Assembly: GCA_019828545.1 (NCBI GenBank)
Contig: JACVRA010000149.1
Span: 62,001-126,000, forward strand
DNA length: 64,000 nucleotides
Direction: 5' to 3'
Origin: Paracamarosporium sp. OC-R06-R3
Lineage: Eukaryota; Ascomycota; Dothideomycetes; Pleosporales; Didymosphaeriaceae
Part shown: in pieces, positions 12,380 through 21,884 of the stretch
Layout: every line of letters begins with the position of its first letter
Numbering within the stretch: the first letter of the stretch is position 1
Position numbers and translations under genes: made by a program
The notes under the pieces: model-generated
Seen by the model: the letters and a program-made list of their open reading frames with translations, nothing else
What the model was told of the DNA's origin: nothing
The model's database searches: none

Positions 12380-13248
12380 CTAATCGCTGATGGCACTACC
12401 TTCCACAAACGTATCTTTATCAAACTCCCCAACCACATGCCTACTCCTTGCCCAATCTCTGATCGCATCAAAGTCCCTGCACGTATGCGTCGTCCTCGCA
12501 TCGGCTATCGTTCTTTCCTGGCTCTTACTCCACGACCAAGGAATCGTCGCCGTATCCGCACTGCACATCAAAGTCTGCCTCAGCTGGTCTACACAATGCT
12601 CGACACGAACGTGAGTGTCATTGACGTAGTACTCCGGATTCAGTCTTTTGCGGATCAGGTTGAGGCAATGCAGTTGGTGGAAGACGTCGAGGCCGGTGAC
12701 GTAGTGCGAAGGATTAGCAGGAAGGCGAGAGGTGGCATTAGGGAGTTGTTCTGCTTCGGAGGCGGTTATCCACGAGATGCCGAAATCTTTGTGGAATAAT
12801 TAGCAAAGGATTTAGCAGATATCCTGTTAGCATTGAACGTACCATACAAGTCTTCCCACGCCCGATCTACTCTCGGCGAGGGATCCTCCATGTAGATAGA
12901 CTTCTTCCCTAGGGACGCATCAAACACTACTGTTTTGTAGCGAATGTGATCCTGAACAGGCGCTTGAGAATGATTCAGTAGCTTTTCATAGTCAGGTGCT
13001 GGGCAGTCAAGCTTACAGTAGATTGTTTCGTACCCAACATGTGACCGGGTACGCAGCAGAAGCGCAGATGCAAAGAGTAACAATGAGCCTGTAAACCACA
13101 AGGCCGATGCGAATAGGAAGCTTTTATTCTCGTAGAATTTGGTGGGCGAGTATGTCTTTCCTCGTATCGTGCCTTCCTCGATATCTGATGAGGTTCCGCG
13201 CGCGGAATCGAGGAGTGGCTCGGAGTGCTCTTCCATTCTGCCGCCCAT
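12380..13248 (-). CDS. UstYa-family (DUF3328) membrane-anchored oxidase
   Basis: Member of the UstYa/DUF3328 family, whose characterised members act in fungal RiPP (ustiloxin, asperipin, cyclochlorotine) and some other natural-product pathways as oxidative cyclases or related enzymes. Two exons, 12843-13248 and 12380-12786, joined by a GT-AG intron, give 270 residues. There is a cytosolic N-terminus with acidic residues, one membrane span around residues 50-70 (SALWFTGSLLLFASALLL), and then a lumenal domain. The two diagnostic histidine motifs appear only after splicing: FHQLHCLNLIRK and, about 18 residues on, VEHCVDQLRQTLMC. N-glycosylation sequons (NAT, NDT) are present. An internal ATG at 13236 is an alternative start. 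No Kex2-repeat precursor gene was found beside it, so its partner may be the polyketide cluster that starts next door. Family assignment is firm; role is unknown. Confidence 0.85.
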
Positions 13249-13858
13249 TGCGTAAACGTACAGAATACGGAGATTATCTCAGATAGGCCTGCAGGCGCTG
13301 TGGAAAGGCAACTGTACGGTCGAGACCTGGGGTGTGCGTGGAGCGAGATACCTGCACGAGCTCACAATTTGGCGATGTAAGAACAAAGCTCAAGTCAAGC
13401 TCACGCGTCCCCGCAATACAAGATATGACTAAGCTTTCTGCGTCATCGTGTCTTTGATAAACCTATCAAGCTCTGATAAAATGGATCGCTCGTCGTTCAG
13501 TTCGAAGTAGTTTGATCCTTCTAGCCTAGCCTGATCAGGAAGGTATAAGATATGTTCTTACCGTCCTAGCGAACAACCTCATTTGCCAACGTGTAGACGT
13601 TTATGCCGTCGTTCAGCTTCACCGCCCAACTTTATAATACCCTATCTTACATCTGATGAAGTCGAATCTTGCGTGCTTTTATTCCGCAGGTCGTCGAACT
13701 CAGACTTTGAAGTAGTAAGAGCTCCAGACGACTTGTCCCAGTTGTCTGTGGGAAGACACTTATCGGTTGGATCGCAATCCTTTTAGCTTGAGACTGTTAC
13801 TAAATACAATTATTTACCACCCTAATGATCGAATGTATGGTTTTGATTGGCGCGACTC
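13249..13858. other. Intergenic: UstYa-family promoter
   Basis: Separates the UstYa-family gene from the downstream end of the Zn2Cys6 regulator on the same strand. It should contain the UstYa gene promoter and the regulator's 3' UTR. No gene or repeat recognised. Confidence 0.4.
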
Positions 13859-16060
13859 TCATGTTGTTCCTTCTAAAAACGCGTCTAGAAAAGTCATATC
13901 GATGTTCTGCGACATCCAGTGCTCGTCACGTAGGTCCAGTAGTAGAGGATCGACTAGGTCTACGGCGTCATGGGTCTGAGAATGCCCAGATCCCGTTCCA
14001 GCTCCGGCATCCAATGTCATTGCTGTAGTCATCTCGCGTGTCGTGACGTTGTCATTCGGCCGCACGATCCGCATGACGCCAAAGTAGGGAATGAAGATGG
14101 ACTCGCCCTCTTCCGAAGCAGATGCTAAAGTGGCAGTAGTAGCAGGTTGGTCGTCGGATTGGGCATGGACGCTGACATAGGCGCTGCCTTCGGCCATGTA
14201 GAGGTTGTTTCTCGCTTCTATATCCAATAATCGGTGCAGGACATGGGCGCTCTGCGCACAAAGTGCATCCCCACTCGAATCCCCCACGCTTCGCATCGTT
14301 TCGAGAGCCTGTTCCATCATGGCTCGGTCGCTGGGTGCTTGGAGCGAGAGCAGCCTATCTACTTGGGAGGAGATTCCGTCTTGGGTTTGAGGCTGAGGAC
14401 GACGGCTGCTACCGCCGAGGTGAGCCAACACAAGTGTGATGGCTGCCATGAGACCTAGAAAGTCTGCGAAGCGGCAGCTGGACGCTGTCCGATTGGAGTC
14501 TCGCAAGAGGATGAAACGAGAGAGGACTTCGCGCGAAGAATGGACGCATGCTATTCGTGCCATTTCAGATCTCTGCCTGTTTGCCTCTCCCCTGGCTAAC
14601 ATGTAAGGAGCATTTAGTTGATTTAGTAGATCGTGGTGGAGCATTTGGATGATCAGTCGTCGCATATCCCAGAACATCTTGGATGGACTCTTGGAGCTTT
14701 CTGCCAAGTTCGGCGGCAGCCACCAATGACTAGGAACGCCGTTTGCTGCTCTCTGCAATTCTTGTTCCAGCGATTGGGTCGCCTTGAAGTCCGGCGGACT
14801 TGTGTCGGAAGACCTCTGTGCGAGCGCAAGAACCATGACATGACGATACACTTGCTCCAGGTAACCCTCTGGCGTTTCGACCGCCAAATCGTACGGGGAC
14901 GGGATACTCTTGTTCTTATTCTTAGTCACATCAGTCGCAGCTGGTGGGAGGCCTAACATGCGGGAGAGTTGAAGGTCGTAATGGACGATACGGAACCATA
15001 GATGGGACAACTCGGCGCGTGTACCATTGGGATCGAATGTGTCTCGGCGATGGCTGCTGCTGCTGCTGTTGCTTCCGGCCAAATGAAGTCCCATGGACTG
15101 CGCGAGAAGTATCGCTCTCTGCACGGCCATCCAGCTGAGTCGTAGACGGCCACTGTTGCACTGGTATAAACTCTCTAGGATCACGCCTTCCAGACTCTCG
15201 ATGCTGCCGAGCAGGTCGTCTTGCCGCGTTACAAGATTGATGGCTGTGTTGGCACACCGTTCGGTCAACACGGAAGCAGGCTCGGCCAGGCAGGCCAGTT
15301 CTGGATGCGTGGCCGGTTGCATCTCCTGTAAGAAGATGGCAAGCTGGAGCATATATCTTGCGATCAGGACAGGCTCCGACGTCACCAGAGGCGGCTCGGG
15401 CAGGACACCGTCCGTGGGCTGGATTCCATCACGTCGTAGAGTAGCATAGGACGTGGTGATGTGAATTATCGATAGCACGGGGTGACGTGCGCTCGCCCTG
15501 CGTAGCAGTCGGATGTCTTGCGGGCAGGGCAGCGACCCATGCAGGATTTGAGATAGCACCTGTAGCCTGGCTAACCTGGGCAGGCCCGCGGTGGAAGCAA
15601 TCAGCTCGCTTGCTGCTACTGGTGTGGAGGAAGTAGAATGAGCCGTCGATGTTGGTGCCGCTTGAGACAGCGTCGCTTGCGGGGTTGGACTTGGACTCGG
15701 GATTGTCATAGGCGGCGTATACATTTGTCCTTGGCTCTGGCTTTGGATTTGAGCTGTGAGGTGCGCGACCATGTCCTCGATGCGCTGCAAGCGGGTGGTG
15801 GTGGTACTCGCAGAGGCAGTGGCAGCAGCCGCTTGTACAGCTTCGTTGTCGGCAAAGCGCTGGCTCACGCATCTGGTGCCACGGCGTAGACAGCCATTGC
15901 AAACGTCGCCGTCATCGAAGGTGCATTTCTCCTTGCGCCGCTTGCATGCCCAACAGCTGTGAGTGCCTTTGCGCAGGCTTCGTTTTCGCTTCCTGACATG
16001 GTCGTCATGTTCATCTTGGTCGGCTGGCTCGCCATGCAAAACGTTGGTCGTGTCGGACAT
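13859..16060 (-). CDS. Zn2Cys6 transcription factor (cluster-edge regulator)
   Basis: Fungal binuclear zinc-cluster transcription factor of 733 residues in one exon, starting at ATG 16060. The DNA-binding domain has the six cysteines at residues 36, 39, 46, 54, 57 and 64 (CWACKRRKEKC ... CNGCLRRGTRC), preceded by a very basic run RKRKRSLRKG. A Gln/Ser/Thr/Pro-rich linker follows, and then the helical fungal-specific regulatory domain (about residues 180-600, with segments such as LSHLWFRIVHYDLQLSRMLGLPP). It is divergent from the MFS transporter with a 427-bp shared promoter that contains a perfect 16-bp GC palindrome. It is a different type from the AflR-like regulator in the middle of the cluster, so it may control the exporter or the whole cluster; this is inference. 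Confidence 0.9.
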   Translation of the reverse strand: MSDTTNVLHGEPADQDEHDDHVRKRKRSLRKGTHSCWACKRRKEKCTFDDGDVCNGCLRRGTRCVSQRFADNEAVQAAAATASASTTTTRLQRIEDMVAHLTAQIQSQSQGQMYTPPMTIPSPSPTPQATLSQAAPTSTAHSTSSTPVAASELIASTAGLPRLARLQVLSQILHGSLPCPQDIRLLRRASARHPVLSIIHITTSYATLRRDGIQPTDGVLPEPPLVTSEPVLIARYMLQLAIFLQEMQPATHPELACLAEPASVLTERCANTAINLVTRQDDLLGSIESLEGVILESLYQCNSGRLRLSWMAVQRAILLAQSMGLHLAGSNSSSSSHRRDTFDPNGTRAELSHLWFRIVHYDLQLSRMLGLPPAATDVTKNKNKSIPSPYDLAVETPEGYLEQVYRHVMVLALAQRSSDTSPPDFKATQSLEQELQRAANGVPSHWWLPPNLAESSKSPSKMFWDMRRLIIQMLHHDLLNQLNAPYMLARGEANRQRSEMARIACVHSSREVLSRFILLRDSNRTASSCRFADFLGLMAAITLVLAHLGGSSRRPQPQTQDGISSQVDRLLSLQAPSDRAMMEQALETMRSVGDSSGDALCAQSAHVLHRLLDIEARNNLYMAEGSAYVSVHAQSDDQPATTATLASASEEGESIFIPYFGVMRIVRPNDNVTTREMTTAMTLDAGAGTGSGHSQTHDAVDLVDPLLLDLRDEHWMSQNIDMTFLDAFLEGTT

Positions 16061-16487
16061 GTTAAGTGCCGATCTATTGCATACGTCGGACCTAGGCTTG
16101 TTCGTTGTTGTTTGCAGTGTCGTCGCTCATATGATTATCTCCAGATGCCGGAGGGACCGCGAGTGTCGCCACGGGGCAGCTGGCCTGACTCTGCCTAAAG
16201 AGGCATAGCGCCGCAACGTGTGCCAAGAAGTGAGTGTCAGCCGGGTTGATTGTCATCCAGTTTCTCCGCCGGCCGGCGGACGAACAAAGGGGATAGCGCC
16301 CCTGTTGCGGCTTCACTGTTTGTGGGGATCTAAAACTGGGGAAACGGCCCTAGCGGCTGCACCCGCGCGCCGGCCGGCCTCCGGCACAGCTGCCCATGCC
16401 GATCAAACAATTCGATATTTATTTCTCGCCAGTTCATGTCGAAAAGCGCCACCACAGCACAGAGAAGCACTCTGAGGCCGCTCTACC
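16061..16487. other. Divergent promoter, Zn2Cys6 regulator / MFS transporter
   Basis: 427 bp shared by two divergent genes. It is GC-rich and contains a perfect palindrome at 16265-16280 and a second CCGGCCGG-containing stretch near 16367-16378. Confidence 0.5.
16265..16280. promoter_or_regulatory. Perfect 16-bp palindrome TCCGCCGGCCGGCGGA
   Basis: The sequence reads identically on both strands and consists of two inverted CCGGCGGA half-sites that abut head to head. Zn2Cys6 dimers commonly bind CGG-containing inverted repeats, and related CCGGCGG sequences recur in other promoters of the cluster. Candidate regulatory site only. Confidence 0.4.
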
Positions 16488-18363
16488 ATGGCTGACCACG
16501 AAAAATCCGAGCAAGATCGCTCTACCATGGCCGACAACGAGGTCCCCGAGCAAGATCGCTCCATCATCGCCGACAACGAAAAATCCGAGGGCGAGACATC
16601 GCACACGGCCACGGAAAACGAAGACGTTGAATATGTCACATCATACAAGCTTGCACTCATCATGGTGACCATCAACCTGAGCACCATGGTTGCCGCATTG
16701 GACCTGGTAAGAAGCCAGACAGACAGAGACCTTGAGTGACGCTGACCCAAACACTTCAGGGCATTGTGGCCACCGCCATTCCTGCCATCACCGACGACTT
16801 CCAATCCCTCGACAAAATCGCCTGGTATAGCGCCGCCTGCTTCATTCTCGTTGGAGCTACCAGTTCTATGTGGGGGAAGCTGTTCACCTACTTCCCAGCT
16901 CCGATTACCTACATGACCGCTCTCGTCTTGTACCTGATTGGAAGTATCCTCGCTGCCGCAGCACCAAACTCCACGGCTTTGATTGTTGGGCGAGCAATTC
17001 AAGGATGGGGCTGCTCGGGAACGTTGAGCGGTTCTGTCCTGATCATCAACTTTACTGCTGCACCTAGTAAGCGGCCTCCGCTGATTGGCATCTGGATGGG
17101 CATTTTCATGGGCGCTACCGTCCTTGGCCCTCTCCTAGGTGGCGTCTTCACCACTACGGTGAGCTGGAGATGGTAAGCCTTCCCTGGTCTTCGTGCCCAT
17201 AAACATTCTAACGTGGTACCCCTAAGGTGTTTCTGGATCAATCTTCCCATCGGCGGCCTAGCCCTCGGTCTGCAAATCTTTTTCCTCCGCATGCCAAAGC
17301 AAATCAAGCCGATGCCTGCAACGTGGAGGGAGATTCTTCTACAGCTCGATTTCTCGGGCTTCACAATCCTTACTTGTTCGTTGATCTGCTTCACCCTTGC
17401 GCTAGAATGGGGAGGATTGACAAAACCATGGTCGGACGGCGATGTCATAGCCACTCTCGTGATGTGGGTCGTCTTGACCTTCGGCTTCTTCGTCAATGAA
17501 TGGTTCCTCGGTCCAAGAGCAATGATGCCGCTCTATCTATTCAAATCGCGCATGACATGGACGAGCTGTGTATATGCTTGGATGTAAGTATCTACATGCC
17601 TGACTTCTCTTTTTCCAAGGAAACAAGGTAGCTGATGTCTCCCAGTGCAAACTGCCACAACTTCCAGGGTATTTTCTACTTACCCCTTTACTTCCAGTCT
17701 GTCAAGAGTGACTCGGCTATCATGAGTGGTGTTTATACCCTTCCCTTCGTATGCTTCTACGCATTGGGCTCCGTGCTCAGCGGTTTCTGGATCGGCAAGA
17801 CGAGGCTCCCAATTGCCATGGAGTTCGCTAGTCCTTTGCTGGCCCTGATCGGTACCGTCCTCTTTTACGAGATGGATATCAACACCACCAAAGCCTGGTA
17901 TGTTGGAGCACAGATTCCGTTCGGACTGGGTGTCGGTCTCGGCAACCAAGCCCCTGTGACTGCACTACAGGCGTTTGCCAAGCCGTCAGAGGTTGCGACC
18001 ACTATGGGCATCATCTTCACGTGCCAATCCATTAGCGGCGCCTATTTCAATACGGCAGCACAATCCCTCTTCGAGAACACCCTATACAAAGAGATTGCAA
18101 GGACAGCTCCGAACATCAGCCCCAGTACCATCAGCTCGTCTGGCGCGACGGGCCTTCAGCGCACATTCCAGGGACACGATCTCGCTCTCGTGCTCGATGC
18201 ATATATGGCCGGTATCAAGAATGTCTTTACCTTCTCTGTTGCAGGAGCGGCTGCAACTGTGCTGGTTGCATTCTTGATTCCCTTCACGAGGCTCCCGGCT
18301 CCCGAAGATGAGAAGAAGACGGATGATGAGAAAGAAGTTGGAAATCCAAGCATTGATAAGTGA
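16488..18363 (+). CDS. MFS drug:H+ antiporter, 14-TM (AflT-like exporter)
   Basis: Major facilitator superfamily transporter of the DHA2 type, expected to export a toxin or metabolite across the plasma membrane. Four exons, 16488-16706, 16760-17172, 17229-17583 and 17647-18363, give 567 residues; all introns are GT-AG and the frame closes. About 14 hydrophobic spans follow a hydrophilic N-terminus. Motifs include LDLGIVATAIPAI in span 1, GATSSMWGKLFTYF, VGRAIQGWGCSG, and the antiporter-type GPLLGGVFTTTVSWRW followed by CFWINLPIGG. The N-terminus contains three imperfect copies of a 12-13 residue unit (MADHEKSEQDRS / MADNEVPEQDRS / IADNEKSEG), and the second copy carries an alternative in-frame ATG. 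It is the only transporter in the cluster and is divergent from a Zn2Cys6 regulator. Confidence 0.9.
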
Positions 18364-19073
18364 GGTCGTACCATCACGTCGAGCATGCAAAACAAAAGGT
18401 CAATGGCATCCAAGTTGGCTTGCACATAGAATTATGAGGTGGCAGTGCCACAGATGAATGCTTGTGGACATGGTTGATCAAGTACTTCTTTGCAACCTCT
18501 ACATTGTGGGGGATATGTAATCTCGACACCCTTCTCGGTTTGTGATTCTGAGTGTCACAACCTTTGTTTTAATACAACGTTTAATACCCTTTAGCAACGG
18601 TCGCTCCTAGCTAGAAAAATTAATTCTCTCTTTCACACCTCTATGGTGTCTACAAACGTACACGGAGGTTGCATGAGTGTGCTTAGTTGATTGATGGAGG
18701 TGATCTACTTTGGAGGCTACCTGAGTACATGCCAAGACCAGGGCTCTGTGACAGTGTCTCATACTGCCAACGTTACCTTGTTCTAGACCGCTCTCACCTA
18801 TTTCGTCTGTGTGTACACTACTAGCCTTCAGCCATAATATAAGTAGCGGTAAGGCAGCTTGTTCTAGAATCAACATACAAACGTCAGATATAAGACTGTG
18901 TTGAAGTGAGATCCTGTATGGCTTGGCTGATTACTCTGCCAATCCAGCACAAATATCCTATGTTGAATCCGATCACTTCGCTCACTGGATTCGACTTTTC
19001 CGGCTCATTCTCACACAACAGAACGGCTGTATAGTCCCTTCCATCTGGTTAATACATGGGAGCGAGTATATCT
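18364..19073. other. Convergent intergenic region
   Basis: Lies between the 3' ends of the MFS transporter (plus) and the first FAD monooxygenase (minus). Short open frames here match nothing I recognise. Confidence 0.4.
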
Positions 19074-20429
19074 TCATCTCGAAGCATTCTGCGCCCACGC
19101 AAACTCAGACCGCTCGAACAACATACAAGCGTCTCTCAGTTGCTCATCCTGATCGCCATCGTAAATCCACTTTAGCTTCCCATCCAAATTCCGATACATT
19201 TCGTCCCGATACAGGCCAACGCCCACTTCTGAACAACTCAACAATCTACCCATCTCAGCAGACCTCACTACCACCTTTTCGCTCCGTAGCCTTCTAACTG
19301 AGTCATACGATTCCAGCACTAGACGGATGCTCTGTGTCTTACTAAACTTATTCCAGGCCATCCTTCCCGGATCGACGTATTTTCCTAACATAGTATGGAG
19401 GACACATGAGTCCTCGATAGCCATCACAGCTCCCGATCCGGCAAACGGTGTTGCGGCATGTGCCGCATCGCCAATCATGACAACCCGATCTTTCACGTAC
19501 GTTGGTGACGGTGGCATTTCCCAGAGGGACAATCCACGTGTCGAAGCATTGTTTGGAATTAGGCTTATAAGCTTCTGCACAAACGGATCCCAGTTCTTGA
19601 AGCGTTCTTTCAGATCGGCCGTGTCGACAGGAACGTTCCACTTGTCTTTCTTGACAAGATCATGGCTGTTGTTGAACGTGATGACAGCAATGTAGAAGAT
19701 TGTCCTGTTTGCCATGGGAAACCCAAACACGAGCCCATTCGTGCCGCATCGGAATGATAAATCGGCTTTCACATAGTCGTCGCCGAGAACAGCATAAGCA
19801 TCTTCGAAAGGCACTGTTGTGCGATAAGCAATAGCGCCAGTGAAGAAGGCATCGGCAGCTATGTGATTGACCCCAAGGATGTGTTTTCTGACAATAGAAT
19901 GTATGCCATCCGCTCCAACAATGACATCGGCTTGCGCATACGTTCGATCGCGAAAATGCAATGTCATGGGCCCATTCTCATCCCCCGATGGTGGTATGAT
20001 GTCCACAAGTTTCTTCCCAAACTTAGTTTGCGAAGAAGGAACCAATTGAACCAGCTCTTCAAGGAAGTGCGCCCGATGGATCGTTGACCCTCGCGTCTTA
20101 TCTTTGTACTCTGCCACCACGCCGTCAACATCGGGCGCCTGGCCCTTCAAAATTCTCACCCAAGTATGCAAGCCATTCTCATCTGGCTCTTCTTCGTGGT
20201 ACGCCGCTCGCCGCCTGAATCCTTGCAGAATTCGCGGGTCGATAAGCTGCATGGCACGCTGGGCGCTGGGCCCTAGGACCGCTCCCGCACCCAATTCTGA
20301 GAATTTTGGGGCGCCCTCATATAAGACTGCATCGATTTGGGGATACTTTTGTAGACCGATGAGTAGAGTCAGACCTGCGAAACCTCCACCAATAATGGCT
20401 ATGCGAATGTGTTCGTCTGGCCTACTCAT
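19074..20429 (-). CDS. FAD-dependent monooxygenase (salicylate hydroxylase-like)
   Basis: Class A flavoprotein monooxygenase that uses NAD(P)H and O2 to hydroxylate an aromatic ring. One exon, 451 residues, ATG at 20429. The N-terminal FAD motif is IAIIGGGFAGLTLLIGLQ, the middle DG motif is VIVGADGIHSIVRKH (about residue 170), and the C-terminal GD motif is VVMIGDAAHAATPFAGSGA (about residue 320). All three are intact, so it looks catalytically competent. The length is typical of salicylate hydroxylase-like enzymes. Cluster counterparts of this type include MdpD in the monodictyphenone cluster; whether this is the orthologue cannot be told from sequence alone. It is divergent from the DUF4267 gene with a 367-bp shared promoter. 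Confidence 0.88.
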   Translation of the reverse strand: MSRPDEHIRIAIIGGGFAGLTLLIGLQKYPQIDAVLYEGAPKFSELGAGAVLGPSAQRAMQLIDPRILQGFRRRAAYHEEEPDENGLHTWVRILKGQAPDVDGVVAEYKDKTRGSTIHRAHFLEELVQLVPSSQTKFGKKLVDIIPPSGDENGPMTLHFRDRTYAQADVIVGADGIHSIVRKHILGVNHIAADAFFTGAIAYRTTVPFEDAYAVLGDDYVKADLSFRCGTNGLVFGFPMANRTIFYIAVITFNNSHDLVKKDKWNVPVDTADLKERFKNWDPFVQKLISLIPNNASTRGLSLWEMPPSPTYVKDRVVMIGDAAHAATPFAGSGAVMAIEDSCVLHTMLGKYVDPGRMAWNKFSKTQSIRLVLESYDSVRRLRSEKVVVRSAEMGRLLSCSEVGVGLYRDEMYRNLDGKLKWIYDGDQDEQLRDACMLFERSEFAWAQNASR

Positions 20430-20796
20430 GGTGAAACACGCTCAAGATAGGTTGAGTTTTAGAATAAGGTGAGAAAGAGGCAAAATATGATGTGAGATTC
20501 AGCCCCAATCATACTTTGGTGGCGTTTATAATAAACGCACGAATACCATCTCGATGTATCTCCAGTTGCGATACCCTTGTAGAAGGGTGACGTCAGGCCG
20601 CGTTGCCATTGCAATGCGAGCAGACGCAAAGTCCGGCCGGCGGAGGAACCAGAAGCCAAAAGCCACAAATCTACCGGTACGCCCTCAATATCCCGGCATT
20701 CCCAAGATTTAGAAACTTGTTCAATGATCGTTCGTATACATACACCCCTACGTTAGCAAACTTCTCCTCTTCGTTTAGCTCGTTCGTTTAGGAACA
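20430..20796. other. Divergent promoter, FAD monooxygenase / DUF4267 protein
   Basis: 367 bp shared by two divergent cluster genes. It contains the GC motif at 20632-20644. Confidence 0.45.
20632..20644 (+). promoter_or_regulatory. Candidate cluster motif TCCGGCCGGCGGA
   Basis: Contains CCGGCGG, shared with sites at 16265, 25176, 25196, 29094 and 36716, and differs by one base from the 13-mer at 32140-32152. It sits in the divergent promoter of the first FAD monooxygenase and the DUF4267 gene. Function inferred from recurrence only. Confidence 0.35.
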
Positions 20797-21244
20797 ATGG
20801 TCTCCATCACTGCTAATGACATCGCCTTTGGCTTCACTCCGATCATTGGATCGCTTTTGATATATTCCGGAATCAAGGGCACGTTTATCGATCCGTTAGA
20901 GTGTACGTATCCTGCATATCTTTTTAGCCTGCACTGTGAAACTGACTCGTGCCGAAACAGGGGCCAAGGGCTATGGCCTGCCGACGGCGACTGCCGAGAC
21001 CGTTGTAACCTTCCCGGCAGCGACCGGACGGAACCTGGGGGCTGGATGCTTTGTCTGGGCGATGATTGCGACGGGTCAACGGGCGACTCTCGGGGTGTTT
21101 TTGACGTGTTGGGCTTGGGCTGGGATTTCGGACACGATGTTGTTGAAGCGAGATCCTCGAGGAACAAATGTGGGGATGCATGCTCGCAACACCATAATCC
21201 TTCTGATACTGGGACCATTCCTTGCATGGTCGTCTCAAAAGTGA
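20797..21244 (+). CDS. DUF4267 small membrane protein
   Basis: Small integral membrane protein of 129 residues in two exons, 20797-20902 and 20961-21244, with a GTACGT donor and a CAG acceptor. Splicing joins GTFIDPLEW to AKGYGLPTATAETVVTFPAA. It has four hydrophobic segments, including ITANDIAFGFTPIIGSLLIY, the AGCFVWAMIATGQ segment, GVFLTCWAWAGISDTML, and the C-terminal TIILLILGPFLAW. This pattern and the GLP motif after the first span fit DUF4267, a family seen in fungal secondary-metabolite clusters and similar in topology to the DUF1772 anthrone-oxygenase family. No catalytic role is established from sequence. It is divergent from the first FAD monooxygenase. Confidence 0.75.
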
Positions 21245-21884
21245 TAAAGGTTAGGTATTGAAGGCACCGAATAGGAAATGGGTATTAAACACTGAAGGCA
21301 AGGTGGAAGTTGTATAATGTTTCAACACTGTTATATACTAGATTGGCGATGCCAGTACATGAGACTCCTCGAGTCCATTCATTGAGTTAGTTTCTTTTTC
21401 ATTATGATAGAACATGGTACGATCAACGAATCACCTTGAACTTGCGTATAGCCGTTGTACGTGTCTCATTCCGTGCAGGGTGATCCCAGGTGGTCTCTGA
21501 TGCAGCTGTCGCCAGCAAGGCCCACATTATTGTACGTGGGGTAGGTGTGTTTGAGTGTTTTATTGGTGCTCTTTGATTGTGGTACGAGCATTGTAGATCT
21601 CGTGATGTAATTAATTGGGCCATGTTTGCGCACGCTTTGAAATCAAGCCACCACCGATGCCTACATACACCCATCTCATGGAAAGAAAACCTAGCTTCCA
21701 TTAAGGGTAAACAGCCGCCTAAATCCGACCCGGCGCGGTGGAGAAGATGGTCGGCTCATTTCCAGTAGCATAAGGAATATTCCGGTCTGGAATCCACCAG
21801 TCACTGCTATTTATCGTCGATGTGGTCTATGATTTTCATGTATCCGACAAGTCTGGCAGCAGTGCATACGATCTAGTTGACAGA
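21245..21884. other. Intergenic: promoter of the second FAD monooxygenase
   Basis: 640 bp between two plus-strand genes. CCCGGCGCGG at 21729-21738, about 150 bp before the next ATG, resembles the cluster GC motif with an insertion. No gene recognised. Confidence 0.4.

Noticed and set aside
21822..21884. Longer N-terminus for the second FAD monooxygenase
   Set aside because: The extension would begin at GTG; the first ATG in frame is 21885. The same reasoning set the starts at 10632, 53039 and 54374.
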